The notes beneath the pieces were generated by a model. The model did no database searches. It worked only from the letters and a program-made list of their open reading frames with translations, and was not told the DNA's origin. Below, piece after piece: positions 53,947 through 63,677 of a stretch of DNA of 64,000 nucleotides. The first letter of the stretch is position 1, and every line of letters starts with the position of its first letter. A program made the translations under genes and the position numbers. Origin of the DNA: Peribacillus sp. FSL P2-0133 (GTDB taxonomy: Bacteria > Bacillota > Bacilli > Bacillales > DSM-1321); contig NZ_CP150254.1 in the NCBI RefSeq assembly GCF_037975445.1, forward strand, positions 2,540,001 through 2,604,000, read 5' to 3'.

Positions 53947-54498
53947 TTATTTTTTTGACTTGCTGTTATTTTTATAGGCTACCTCTGCTTCAATCTCAAT
54001 AAGATAATCCGGCGAAACCAGACTTTGCACCCCTACTGTAGAACGAGCTGTTTTTACTGGATTTTCCTTTGTATTAAAGAACAGAGCATAGGCATCAAAC
54101 CAACCTTGATAATCTGGTTTATCTCCTTTGTTTGGATCTGGTGCGACATACACACGCAAATAGGTTACATCAGCGAGGGATAGTCCTTTAGTTTTCAAAT
54201 CTGCTTTTAAATTTTCTAAGATTCCGATTGCCTGCTCTTCTGTATTGCCATATCTCTCATAAGTGGTTTTTCCATCCTTGTTTAAAAGAGGAGGGACTGT
54301 TCCGCTAAACAATAACCGGTTATAACTTTGAGGTACAGCAACTGAACTGGAAATCGCAGAAGATGTGGAGCCAAAGAAGGTCACTTTATCTGAGTTCAAT
54401 TCATTTTTATCGTTACCTGCGGAAGCAAAAGAGATTCCTGTGATTAAACTTATACCTAATACTGAAGTAGTAATGACTGATTTCATGTTTTTTTTCAT
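53947..54498 (-). CDS. RidA/YjgF-like protein with a signal peptide
   Basis: 183 aa. Residues 1-27 form a signal peptide (basic MKKNMK, hydrophobic core, SFASAG). Residues about 55-178 follow the RidA fold: LLFSGTVPP, NTEEQAIGILENLKADL, VTYLRVYVAP, WFDAYALFF, ARSTVGVQSL and LIEIEAEV. The Arg that binds substrate in cytosolic RidA (R105-type) is kept in TARSTVGV. RidA normally hydrolyses reactive enamines in the cytosol, so export is unusual. GGAGCTG precedes the ATG. Confidence 0.85.
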   Translation of the reverse strand: MKKNMKSVITTSVLGISLITGISFASAGNDKNELNSDKVTFFGSTSSAISSSVAVPQSYNRLLFSGTVPPLLNKDGKTTYERYGNTEEQAIGILENLKADLKTKGLSLADVTYLRVYVAPDPNKGDKPDYQGWFDAYALFFNTKENPVKTARSTVGVQSLVSPDYLIEIEAEVAYKNNSKSKK

Positions 54499-54537
54499 AA
54501 AGTCAGCTCCTTATCGAAAAGTATTCCTGAAAATTTA

Positions 54538-55623
54538 TTATTCAGAGACCCCGGTTTGGAGAATGTCAACTTTGGTTTCTATTTTAATGTCCATCATGGG
54601 ATAGATCTTTCTCCATTGTTCATAGGTCATTCTTTTATTTTTGGCGTGATATTTGGCCTTCAAGCCAATCGGGTCAATGTTTTTTTTTTGAAAATCTTTA
54701 ATAAGACGGTTTGCCTGCCTATTTAAAGAAGCTTCCATTTCCTTTTCAATTACTTTTATCAACTTTTTATTGGTAAGATTGTCCCTTCGCATTGATTCTT
54801 TAATTTGTCCTTTAATTTTGAGCTTAATCGTAATGGACGGATTTCGCTCGGAGTTGGATACCTCATAATTTGAACCACTTCGGATACTTTCCACTACGAT
54901 ATCACTTTTCTGCTTGTCTTTTAATTTGAACTTGTAAATTCCCTCTTTATGAAATTGAACTAATGTCTTGAAAATGAACATATCTTCCGTTCGAACTTTA
55001 CTGACCATTTTATTTTCATGAAACAAGGCCACTCCTGAAACTGCAACTTCTTTATTAATTATTTTAAATAAAGGAAGAAACGAATCTCCGCCATCTTCCA
55101 TGGAGTTTCTTAAAAAAAGATGGAGGTTTGTATCCGGTCCATTCCCTGTTTCAATTTGTTGATTGATTAAGTCCGATAAAAAGATTCCAATATTTACATT
55201 CGTATTTGGTGGTTTCGTATTTAACAAATCCTTGACCTTTCCTTCAACGATGGCCAAAAAGACCCTGTTTCCAAGTTGAGGCTCACGGTAGAGATAATCG
55301 GTCAGTTCTGTTATTCCTATTTCATGTACGATTTTCTCGCTAAATAAAAAGATGCGTGTCTGTCCAAGCATCACCGGCTTATCCGCTTTTTTGGATACGA
55401 TAGCCTGAACATCACTCGTTGTCGTCGATGTTCCAGTTAAGGTTTGATACATACCCATCTTGTCCTGTTGGAAGATAGGGATGACGAACATTCCTTCGAT
55501 TATTTTATCCTTTCGTATATCGTAACCAATGGCTTGGGACATATTGACTTCATCAACCACTCTTGGCTGGGCACAGCTGCAAAGGAGGGAAAAAGCCAAG
55601 ATGACAAGAAAGAATTTTCTCAT
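54538..55623 (-). CDS. spore germination receptor lipoprotein, GerC type
   Basis: 361 aa Ger(x)C-family protein. A lipobox LLCSCAQ gives a lipidated Cys near residue 17; then VDEVNMSQAIGYD and the three-domain GerC layout ending in the helical RLIKDFQKKNIDPIGLKAKY region. It is the third gene of a minus-strand gerA-type operon, overlapping the permease gene by 4 bases. GerC anchors on the outer face of the inner spore membrane and completes the nutrient receptor. Confidence 0.92.
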   Translation of the reverse strand: MRKFFLVILAFSLLCSCAQPRVVDEVNMSQAIGYDIRKDKIIEGMFVIPIFQQDKMGMYQTLTGTSTTTSDVQAIVSKKADKPVMLGQTRIFLFSEKIVHEIGITELTDYLYREPQLGNRVFLAIVEGKVKDLLNTKPPNTNVNIGIFLSDLINQQIETGNGPDTNLHLFLRNSMEDGGDSFLPLFKIINKEVAVSGVALFHENKMVSKVRTEDMFIFKTLVQFHKEGIYKFKLKDKQKSDIVVESIRSGSNYEVSNSERNPSITIKLKIKGQIKESMRRDNLTNKKLIKVIEKEMEASLNRQANRLIKDFQKKNIDPIGLKAKYHAKNKRMTYEQWRKIYPMMDIKIETKVDILQTGVSE

Positions 55624-56711
55624 AAACGTATCCTCCTTTTCTTTATATAAATGATGGCTAAAAGAAGAGGCAAATATAATGCAAGGAAGAGCACGGCGTA
55701 TGGATTGATTATTTTATTCAATATATATAAGGAATCATTATCAAAAACAAATATATTAGTGAACAGGATAATAATGGACATCGCCCATAATGGATACTTT
55801 TGCTGAACATTGAATATGCGCTTGATACCCCTGCTGGCAGCCCACAAGCAGATGGTCATGTTGGGTATGACAAAAATGGCCCACCAAGAAACTTGTATAT
55901 ATTCAAATCGCTGAATAAAGGGCAATTCGACAATGCTGGTCATTGTAAGTGTCGGCCAGATAGTCAGTTCCAACTGTTTTTGTGAATAAAAAATCAGTGA
56001 AACTAAATAAATGAAAACGGTTAATAAGGTTGTTGTTAAGGCCCCTCCATGAGCATATTTTTGTGAAGTTTTAGCATCTTCGATGAACGGATAAAACATC
56101 AGGATCATTTCAAAACCAAGAAAAGTTAAGGAAGTACTTCTGGTTCCCTTCAGTATATCCAATAGATTGTGGTCGAATATAGGGAGCAAATTGGTGAATT
56201 CAGAGTATTTCATGACATAGAATAGGACAAAGAAAATCCAGTAAGACAAAATGACGCTTAAAAAGGCAATTCCCGTAATTGTACGGAAGCCTCCCGTATT
56301 TATATAATAAATCAGAAGCAATAAAACCACTGTAAACGCCCAAGAAGCTACCTCTTCAAACATCCATACATGTATGATATTTATATAGCTGATAATCATA
56401 TCCATCCCAAGGATCAAAAAGTAAAGAATGAATAATAGACTGAAAAAATTCCCAATCCATTTTCCGAATGCATGATTATTGGCAGAAATGATATCACCTG
56501 GGACGATACTTAATATTTTATATATGATCCAGATCAATATATGAACGATCAGTCCGGCAAGTAGTATCGAAATCCAGCCATCCGTTCCCGCCGACTTTGC
56601 TAAAACTCTTTGAAAACTTAAAACGCCTACTCCCGTTTGCACGGAATGCACCAAAAAAAACACATAGAACGGTGATACCTTATACTTTTCATTAACTTTT
56701 ACTTTGTTCAT
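55620..56711 (-). CDS. spore germination receptor permease, GerB type
   Basis: 363 aa, about 10 membrane segments, of the endospore germination permease family (APC superfamily). Features: YVFFLVHSVQTGVGVLSFQR, KSAGTDGWIS and the conserved FLGFEMILMFYPF. The GerB subunit holds the germinant-binding pocket. The gene lies between the GerA and GerC genes of the same operon. Confidence 0.92.
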   Translation of the reverse strand: MNKVKVNEKYKVSPFYVFFLVHSVQTGVGVLSFQRVLAKSAGTDGWISILLAGLIVHILIWIIYKILSIVPGDIISANNHAFGKWIGNFFSLLFILYFLILGMDMIISYINIIHVWMFEEVASWAFTVVLLLLIYYINTGGFRTITGIAFLSVILSYWIFFVLFYVMKYSEFTNLLPIFDHNLLDILKGTRSTSLTFLGFEMILMFYPFIEDAKTSQKYAHGGALTTTLLTVFIYLVSLIFYSQKQLELTIWPTLTMTSIVELPFIQRFEYIQVSWWAIFVIPNMTICLWAASRGIKRIFNVQQKYPLWAMSIIILFTNIFVFDNDSLYILNKIINPYAVLFLALYLPLLLAIIYIKKRRIRL

Positions 56712-56729
56712 ATAGGACCCTCATTTAAA

Positions 56730-58256
56730 TCATTCATTAAAATCATTTTTTTTGATTTTCGCTTTTTTTGGCTTTGGCTGTCTGTACATATCATCAGGAT
56801 GTAAATTTTTAGGTCTGGATTTAAAAAGATTATAAGGAAGCCGAACAAAGGTATCTTTCCAATCTTGGATGCGAAATGGATATATGGGTTCAAGGTACGG
56901 ATGTCCCATTGACGTTAATTTGATAAGGTGGGTCATCAAAAACACGGCCGTTATGATAATGCCAAGTCCCCCCCAAATTTGGGCCCCCACTAAAAAGGGG
57001 AATCGCAGTAACCGAATGGCATTCCCCATTTTATAAATAGGAGTAACAAATGATGCCAATGCCGAGAGGGCAACGATGATCAATAAGATATTACTGGTCA
57101 GACCAGCTACAACCGCTGCTTGACCGATTACGATACCGCCGACGATACCTAATGTCTGGCCTACCTTAGTTGGCAGCCTGGCAGCCGCTTCCCGTAATAA
57201 CTCAATGGAGATCTCCAAGAATAATGCTTCGATCAAAGGCTGAAAAGGTATTAAGTTCCTTGAAGTGACGATCGTTTCCAAAAGGTCTTTTGGAATCAGT
57301 TCATAATGATAGGTCAGCACGGCTACATAAATGGGAGTTGCAAATATGGAAAAAGCGACCGCGAATATCCTTAATAAACGGAAAGCAGATGCCGGAATCC
57401 AAGGCATATTATAATCTTCCATGGTGATAAAGTATTCCAACAATATGGTTGGAGTAATAAGTACAGAGGACGACCTATCGATTAACAAGGCTACTTTACC
57501 TTCAGCCAATGCACCTGCGACGCGATCTGGCCTTTCCGTATTTAGGAAAAGGGGAAATAAGGTATTTGAATTATCATATAGCATTTGCGCAAGATGTGAC
57601 CCGTCCAATATTTCATCAAATTCTACGTCATTGATCCTTTGGATAACATTATCAACATTTTCCTGATTAACGATCCCTTCTATTGATAACACTGCCACTT
57701 TCGTTTTAGACAAGGATCCTACAGTCATTTCACTTACTTGCAATCCAGGGATAGGCAGCCTTTTTCTAACAAGATTCAGATTGATATCAATATCCTCGAC
57801 AAAAGCTTCTTGAGCACTTATGATTCCAAATTCAAGTTCAGGTTTATTAACTTGCCTGTCTCGTTGGGCCGCAACATTGATTAATAGGCATTCATCAAGA
57901 TTTCCATCTAAACGAATGGCAATTTGGCCTCTCATGATCCTTTCTTCGATTACAACCTTGGTACTGGTAATCAGTGTATTTTCAATAGGAACGTTCTCTT
58001 TAATTTGCTCCAAATTTATCGTTTCCAGAGTTGGTATGACAGAAAGAACACTTTCGTGAAGTTCCTGTGCATCAATTAAAGTGCGATAAAACGATACCCA
58101 ATAGCCGACGCCATTATATGTTCCTTGATGGTTTATGAAATCATTGGATGAAGAAAGGGAATTGAATAGGCCCCTTACATCCGAAGCTTTATTTAATTCG
58201 TCATTTTTAACATTATGTTGTATGTTTTTTTTTTTGAACTTTCTACGGTTAAACAA
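56730..58256 (-). CDS. spore germination receptor protein, GerA type
   Basis: About 508 aa. AGAGGTG ends six bases before TTG 58256, which is preferred; the GTG at 58265 lies within that site. N-terminal soluble domain of about 300 residues, then four to five membrane spans. Diagnostic GerA motifs are TERPDRVAGALAEG, EISIELLREAAARLP, GIVGGIVIGQAAV and the C-terminal FVRLPY. First gene of the minus-strand operon; it should oligomerise as the ion-conducting part of the receptor. Confidence 0.92.
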   Translation of the reverse strand: MFNRRKFKKKNIQHNVKNDELNKASDVRGLFNSLSSSNDFINHQGTYNGVGYWVSFYRTLIDAQELHESVLSVIPTLETINLEQIKENVPIENTLITSTKVVIEERIMRGQIAIRLDGNLDECLLINVAAQRDRQVNKPELEFGIISAQEAFVEDIDINLNLVRKRLPIPGLQVSEMTVGSLSKTKVAVLSIEGIVNQENVDNVIQRINDVEFDEILDGSHLAQMLYDNSNTLFPLFLNTERPDRVAGALAEGKVALLIDRSSSVLITPTILLEYFITMEDYNMPWIPASAFRLLRIFAVAFSIFATPIYVAVLTYHYELIPKDLLETIVTSRNLIPFQPLIEALFLEISIELLREAAARLPTKVGQTLGIVGGIVIGQAAVVAGLTSNILLIIVALSALASFVTPIYKMGNAIRLLRFPFLVGAQIWGGLGIIITAVFLMTHLIKLTSMGHPYLEPIYPFRIQDWKDTFVRLPYNLFKSRPKNLHPDDMYRQPKPKKAKIKKNDFNE

Positions 58257-58265
58257 TGCTGTCAC

Positions 58266-58466
58266 CTCTAATCTAAAGCTAGTTATCCTAGCATTTGCAA
58301 TTTAATTACAAATTAACCATTTACAATGTTAATGTTCCTCGTTAAATGAAATGGGAATAGATTGAAAAATCATTGGTTATAAAAACTGTCACCATTTCCT
58401 TTTCGAATAAAATAATTGAAGAAAGTGGAAACTAAAATAAAACCCATTTAACCAAAGGAGTTCACC
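58266..58466. promoter_or_regulatory. divergent promoter region of two germination operons
   Basis: The 200-base gap must carry forespore (sigma-G type) promoters for both directions. On the plus strand GAATA (58405-58409), an 18-base spacer and GAAACTA (58428-58434) approximate the sigma-G pattern. On the minus strand GATAACTA (complement of 58280-58287) may be a -10 region. Both matches are weak. Confidence 0.35.
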
Positions 58467-59897
58467 ATGAAAAGTACACCCTTGCATATTAAATTGGATC
58501 AAAAGCAGGAACAATTGAACTCTGAATTGGATATGCAGGATGATGTAGTTTTTAAACAGGTTTTCATTCCCGGTTATGAGGTTTCAGGGTTATTCGTATT
58601 TGTCAATGGAACGATGGATTATCCAGCATTCAATGAAATAGTCCTGGATTTATCGGCTGCGCAGGTCGAATCAAGGCACACGGTTTCCATCGATATGCTG
58701 GTCATTTCCAAAATCTGTTCAGTCAGGGAACAGGATGTGGAAACATATGAAAAAGCCAAAGAGCATATTTTTGACGGGAAAACACTTTTATTTATAGATG
58801 GAATGGCAAATGGTTATGTCTTGAATCTGAAAAAGGAGAAAATTCGTACACTGAGTGAACCTTCGACAGAGAGGGTTGTGCGTGGACCGAAGCTTGGGTT
58901 TATCGAAAGTCTCCAGGAAAATATCGGCTTGATAAGGCAATATTCCAACCATCCCAACCTAATCGTCAAACAACAGAAGTTAGGGACGCTTGAAAAGCGG
59001 GAAGTTGCATTGATCTATTATGAAGGAAAAGCAAGCGATCCTTTGTTAAAAGAAGTGAATAATCGGATAAATGGAGTAAAAACTACCGATCTTCAAGACT
59101 CGGGGATGCTTGAAGAATTAATTGAAGATACATCGTTTAGCCCTTTCCCACAGATCCAGAATACGGAGCGTCCGGATAAAGTAATGGCGGCGCTGCAGGA
59201 AGGAAGGGTGGTCATCATGGTTGACGGCTCGCCATTTGCATTGATGGCACCTACGACGATGACGATGCTGCTGCAGTCACCTGATGATTATTATGAAAGG
59301 TGGGTTGCGGGTTCTTTTCTACGTGTTCTTCGTTACTTTTCTTTATTTATTACCGTTTTTCTTTCAGGGATTTATATCTCCTTGGTTTCGTTCAACCCTG
59401 GATTGCTGCCGACGGAACTAGCGATGACCATAGCTGGTACAAGGGAGAACGTGCCATTTCCGCCTTTTGTTGAAGCGATAATAATGGAATTGACGATTGA
59501 ACTGCTTCGTGAAGCAGGCATTCGGCTCCCGGCGCCCATTGGGCAAACGGTTGGATTGGTTGGTGGCGTCATTATTGGACAAGCAGCCGTTCAAGCGAAT
59601 ATTGTGAGTTCCCTGATGGTCATAATCGTTGCGATCACGACGATTACATCTTTTACGGTACCACAATATAGCTTTGGACTGGCATTCAGGGCATTAAGGT
59701 TCGGGGCGATGATTTTTTCCGCCGTTCTAGGCCTATTTGGAACCACTTTATACTTTATCATTGTTATCAGTCATTTGTCGAAATTGACAAGCTTTCAAGA
59801 ACCTTATTTTCAACCAATGGATTTTATCGGTAAAAAAACCTGGAAGGGTGCGTTCTTACGCTTACCGAAGCGGAAAAAAGGGGGAGAATTTTCTTGA
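58467..59897 (+). CDS. spore germination receptor protein, GerA type
   Basis: 476 aa. Motifs NTERPDKVMAALQEG, ELTIELLREAGIRLP, GLVGGVIIGQAAV and the ending WKGAFLRLPKRKKG are diagnostic. AAAGGAG precedes the ATG. It is only a distant paralogue of the divergent GerA protein at 56730, especially in the N-terminal domain, suggesting a different nutrient specificity. First gene of the plus-strand operon; overlaps the GerB gene by 4 bases (TTGA). Confidence 0.92.
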   Translation: MKSTPLHIKLDQKQEQLNSELDMQDDVVFKQVFIPGYEVSGLFVFVNGTMDYPAFNEIVLDLSAAQVESRHTVSIDMLVISKICSVREQDVETYEKAKEHIFDGKTLLFIDGMANGYVLNLKKEKIRTLSEPSTERVVRGPKLGFIESLQENIGLIRQYSNHPNLIVKQQKLGTLEKREVALIYYEGKASDPLLKEVNNRINGVKTTDLQDSGMLEELIEDTSFSPFPQIQNTERPDKVMAALQEGRVVIMVDGSPFALMAPTTMTMLLQSPDDYYERWVAGSFLRVLRYFSLFITVFLSGIYISLVSFNPGLLPTELAMTIAGTRENVPFPPFVEAIIMELTIELLREAGIRLPAPIGQTVGLVGGVIIGQAAVQANIVSSLMVIIVAITTITSFTVPQYSFGLAFRALRFGAMIFSAVLGLFGTTLYFIIVISHLSKLTSFQEPYFQPMDFIGKKTWKGAFLRLPKRKKGGEFS

Positions 59898-60988
59898 GCA
59901 AAGCTGACGGCAAAATTCTTAGTGGGGAATTGGCCTCGATCATTTCATGCGCCATGTTAGGAGTTGGGATGCTTACGCTTCCAAGGACGATAACGGAAAA
60001 AGTTAATACATCCGATGGATGGATCGTCTTGATTTTTAATGGGATCGCTATTGCCCTTTTCATATGCTTATTGGTTGTACTGTTAAAAAAACATAAGGTG
60101 GCTAACTATTACACATACATGGAGGAGGCTTATGGAAAGTGGCTCTCCAAAATTTTTGGGTTGATCGTGGTGGTGTACTTTATAGGTGTGGCCAGCTTTG
60201 AAGTGCTTGCGATGAGTGAAATGGTCCGATTTTATTTGTTGGAGAATACGCCGGTTGAAATATTGATACTCACATTGATTTTAGCGAGTGTCCATCTATT
60301 GACAGGCAAAATTAAAGCCATTGCAAAGGTGTGCGTCTTCTTTTTACCTCTGACAATTGTCATCGTTTTGTTAATTTATATGTTCAGTATTAAAGTAGTC
60401 GATATAAAAAACCTGCAGCCTGTACTTGGAAAAGGATTTCTCCCTGTCATGAAAGGAATGGGCTCCGGGACTTTGTCTTTTTTTGGAATTGAACTTTTCA
60501 TCTTTTTGTTTGGCGTCGTTAAAAATCAAAGCAAGATAAAAAGTGGCGTTTTAATCGGTTTTTTCATACCGATGATATTATATGTAATTACATATGTTCT
60601 GGTAGTCGCTACACTGACTGTTCCTGAAGTCAAAGCTGTTACATGGCCAACCATTTCTTTTATTCAATCGTATGAAGTAAAAGGGATATTTATAGAGCGG
60701 TTAGAGCTGTTTCTATTAATCACCTGGATTCTTCAGTTCTTTTGTACACATGCAATTTACTATTACTTCGCAGCAGAAGGACTGACGAAAATTTTCAACA
60801 ATTCATATTCAACGAACCTTATTGTTTTGGTTCCAATCGTTTTTTTTCTGGCCAAAATCCCTAAAAATACAATCGAGATTTTTAAAATGAGCGATTTACT
60901 GGGAAAGGTATTTCCCTTTATATTGATTGGCTTGCCAATTATTACATTCACGATCGTTCAAGTGAAAAGGAGTAGAAGAAGCGGATGA
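59894..60988 (+). CDS. spore germination receptor permease, GerB type
   Basis: 364 aa, about 10 membrane segments. It starts with TTG overlapping the GerA stop (TTGA), with GGGGGAG upstream. Features: ISCAMLGVGMLTLPR, NTSDGWIV and LSFFGIELFIFLFG. Same family as the gene at 55620 but clearly different in sequence. It overlaps the GerC gene by 4 bases (ATGA). Confidence 0.92.
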   Translation: MSKADGKILSGELASIISCAMLGVGMLTLPRTITEKVNTSDGWIVLIFNGIAIALFICLLVVLLKKHKVANYYTYMEEAYGKWLSKIFGLIVVVYFIGVASFEVLAMSEMVRFYLLENTPVEILILTLILASVHLLTGKIKAIAKVCVFFLPLTIVIVLLIYMFSIKVVDIKNLQPVLGKGFLPVMKGMGSGTLSFFGIELFIFLFGVVKNQSKIKSGVLIGFFIPMILYVITYVLVVATLTVPEVKAVTWPTISFIQSYEVKGIFIERLELFLLITWILQFFCTHAIYYYFAAEGLTKIFNNSYSTNLIVLVPIVFFLAKIPKNTIEIFKMSDLLGKVFPFILIGLPIITFTIVQVKRSRRSG

Positions 60989-62097
60989 AAAGATTATGGT
61001 TTATCTTGCTTATCCCTTTGCTTACAGGCTGTTGGGACAGTCAAAATATAGAAGAGTTATCCCTTGTGGTCGGAATGGGAATCGATAATAGTAAAAAGAA
61101 AGACGAAATTATGTTAACCCAGCAAATTCTGGTACCTCCAGGAAGTAGTGTTCAGGAGAATCAAGCTCAACTAAAATATAAGAATGTTACAGTCAGTGCC
61201 AAAACGTTGCATGAAGCAATAAGGGATTCCTTGCTCATAACCAATACGGTTTTAACCAATCATCAGCGTATCATGCTCATTAATGAAGATGTATTAAAGA
61301 AAATCCCGATGGAAGCGATCATTAATCAGGCAATTCGCGATAATAACACAAGGAGAAGTTGTCTTGTTTATTTAACAAAGAGACCGACAAAAGAAATTTT
61401 GGGACTAGCCGACGATGGGGAGATCCCTTCGAATGTAATTTATGAATTGAAAGATAATGTGAATCGAACGAATAAAATCCTTCCGCCTTTAACGATGGGC
61501 AAAGTTTCCTCAAGTTTGCAATCAGATGGAAGCTTTGCCATTCAGGCCGTTGATATTAGAAGAGGGAAATTAATTTTGGAGGGTGCAGGGGTAATCAACA
61601 ATTCAAAGTTGGTCGGGGTCATGGATGATGAAGATATAGCTGCTTTAAATTGGTTGAACGGAAACGTGAAGGGCGGAATAATCGAAGCGGTCCAACACGG
61701 TAAGCCTATAAGTGTTGAAGTGATCAAAAGGACAAGGAGGAAAGTCACGACGGAATTGAACGGGGATCATTTGAAGATCAATGTTAAGGGCGCTTACACA
61801 GGAAGACTTTCGGAAGATTGGTATGGTAAGGAAAATTCATTTGAAGAAGCCTATCTAAAAGAGATTGAGCGTATTGCCGAGGATGAAGTGAAGAAGGACG
61901 TCAAGAAAATCGTATACAAATTACAGCATGATTATAAAACAGGGGTAGCAGGATTTTATCGTTATGTAGAAAATCAGCATCCAAAGTTTTGGGAGAAAAA
62001 TAAGCAGAAATGGGACGAAGTTTTCAGTAAAGCCGATATTAATTATGAAGTGGACATAAGGATCATAGACTTCGGTTCAAAAGGAGGGGTAAAGTGA
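60985..62097 (+). CDS. spore germination receptor lipoprotein, GerC type
   Basis: 370 aa Ger(x)C-family protein. Lipobox LLTGCWDSQNIEELS gives a lipidated Cys at residue 16, the standard GerC start. A middle NHQRIMLINEDVL and C-terminal region with KKIVYKLQHDYKTG and FWEKNKQKWDEVF are family-like. GAAGCGGATGA overlaps the permease stop. Last gene of the plus-strand germination operon. Confidence 0.92.
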   Translation: MKRLWFILLIPLLTGCWDSQNIEELSLVVGMGIDNSKKKDEIMLTQQILVPPGSSVQENQAQLKYKNVTVSAKTLHEAIRDSLLITNTVLTNHQRIMLINEDVLKKIPMEAIINQAIRDNNTRRSCLVYLTKRPTKEILGLADDGEIPSNVIYELKDNVNRTNKILPPLTMGKVSSSLQSDGSFAIQAVDIRRGKLILEGAGVINNSKLVGVMDDEDIAALNWLNGNVKGGIIEAVQHGKPISVEVIKRTRRKVTTELNGDHLKINVKGAYTGRLSEDWYGKENSFEEAYLKEIERIAEDEVKKDVKKIVYKLQHDYKTGVAGFYRYVENQHPKFWEKNKQKWDEVFSKADINYEVDIRIIDFGSKGGVK

Positions 62098-62099
62098 AT

Positions 62100-62150
62100 G
62101 GACATACGAATAAAGACCTTCCAAATGCGAAGATTTTTATTCGTATGTCC
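62100..62150 (+). terminator. hairpin after the plus-strand germination operon
   Basis: GGACATACGAATAAA (62100-62114) and TTTATTCGTATGTCC (62136-62150) form a 15-bp stem with a 21-base loop, followed by TCTTTAG. The T run is short, so it may be a moderate terminator. Confidence 0.7.
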
Positions 62151-62192
62151 TCTTTAGTCGATTGATTACTTAATGCCAAAGAAAATGTCCAT

Positions 62193-63677
62193 TCAAGGCT
62201 CACTGGATGTTTTAGGCAGATTCGTCACTTCATGTGCAACCCTGATGCCGGATTGAATGGCTCCTTCAATCCATGCTGGTACGGTTGATGTATGCTCACC
62301 AGCAAAGTGGACCCTTCCTTCAGGAGTTGGGATGTATGGAAACAAGTCCGTTTCCTGACCAGGTTTAAACATGGAGAAAGCGCCATATGAATACTGATTC
62401 AGTGTCCAGCTATATGAAGCCCCTGATAAAAAATGATCGTATACTTGTTTTCCATGGACCTGAGCCAAATTTTTCAATGCGTGTTGTATACGGTCTTTTT
62501 CAGGAAGTATATCCCACAAAGTGGCGTCATCTTCCCATGTATAACTTGCTAAGATGAGACCGGATTCACTCTGGTTGCTCGTTTGGCTGGGGTAATAAGA
62601 AAATCTAATGGGTAAATCGGTCGTCAATTTACCGCCGAAGATTCCTTCCTTTTCCCAAAACCTATGTGTAAATTGAAGTCCAATTTTCGTGGACGCAGCA
62701 TAATGGAGTTCCCTTATTGCCTTCCACTTATTATGGGAAAATGAATTCCGGGGTTCAATATCCATAAATTGCAACAATTGAAGTGGGATAGTCACGATGG
62801 CAAGGTCACCGGTAACCGTTAAGGGGTTTTGGCTTTGAGTATGTTTAGAGTGGATGGTGACTTGATTATCATGTTGGATGAGCTTTGTCACTTCATATCT
62901 GAAGTTTAGATTATCCTTCAATTCCGGTAGAAAAGCATAAGGAAGCCGGTCGTTTCCTCCTTCGATTGCAAAAAATTCCATGTCTGGATTTAAGAGTGGC
63001 ATAAGCTCCCGAAGTATGGCAGGAAAAGAAAGTTCCGGGAATCCTTCTAATCCCAGTAGGACTTTGATGCTTTCAATTGCCCCTGTTGAAAGACTCATTC
63101 CTACTGGATTGTACTGTAAAAAGAAGCTCATGGAGTATTTATCAAACTCTTTGATGACTATTTCCCAATTTCTACTTGGGTTTTGAATGATGAAGTCAGT
63201 CACAGGCTTAATTGCCATGTTGAGTAATTCTTCAGCTGTTTTACCTCTTTCATGGGGAGCTACAGGGTACCTCAGTATATCCGGGTTCCGTTGATATATG
63301 GCAGCGGTTGTCTTGATTCCGTTGGCATAAATGGGATCATTAGGAGTCGCATTAACAAAAGTGTTGACTCGTAAACCATACTTCTTGATGTATTCAGCAA
63401 CTAAGTAATGATAATTCGGAATGCGCATGGCACCGGCTTCAAGGTAGGAACCTTCTGAAAATGGCTCACGTATGGTCAAAACACGCCCTCCGACCCTCCC
63501 GGTTGCTTCCAATATCGTAACCTCGTGCCCCGCTTGTTTTAAAAGGGATGCTGCAACCAACCCAGACATGCCGGCACCAATGATAATGATTTTTTTTGGG
63601 ATCTGGGAATGCCCCAGGCCATTTCTGATAACAGCAAGCATTTGATCGGGTGAAAGCGGATCTTTGAAAAAGGACAA
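62193..63677 (-). CDS. flavin monoamine oxidase / L-amino acid oxidase-type protein
   Basis: 494 aa FAD enzyme. The dinucleotide motif IIIGAGMSGLVAASLL lies at about 30-45, then ATGRVGGRVLTIREPF, EAGAMRIP, and the C-terminal GRVHFAGEHTS FAD motif. GAGAGGAG precedes a TTG start. YobN-like Bacillus proteins look similar. It probably oxidises an amine or amino acid, giving H2O2 and ammonia. No signal peptide. The region 63678-64000 downstream of its start is AT-rich and I see no gene in it. Confidence 0.85.
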   Translation of the reverse strand: MSFFKDPLSPDQMLAVIRNGLGHSQIPKKIIIIGAGMSGLVAASLLKQAGHEVTILEATGRVGGRVLTIREPFSEGSYLEAGAMRIPNYHYLVAEYIKKYGLRVNTFVNATPNDPIYANGIKTTAAIYQRNPDILRYPVAPHERGKTAEELLNMAIKPVTDFIIQNPSRNWEIVIKEFDKYSMSFFLQYNPVGMSLSTGAIESIKVLLGLEGFPELSFPAILRELMPLLNPDMEFFAIEGGNDRLPYAFLPELKDNLNFRYEVTKLIQHDNQVTIHSKHTQSQNPLTVTGDLAIVTIPLQLLQFMDIEPRNSFSHNKWKAIRELHYAASTKIGLQFTHRFWEKEGIFGGKLTTDLPIRFSYYPSQTSNQSESGLILASYTWEDDATLWDILPEKDRIQHALKNLAQVHGKQVYDHFLSGASYSWTLNQYSYGAFSMFKPGQETDLFPYIPTPEGRVHFAGEHTSTVPAWIEGAIQSGIRVAHEVTNLPKTSSEP

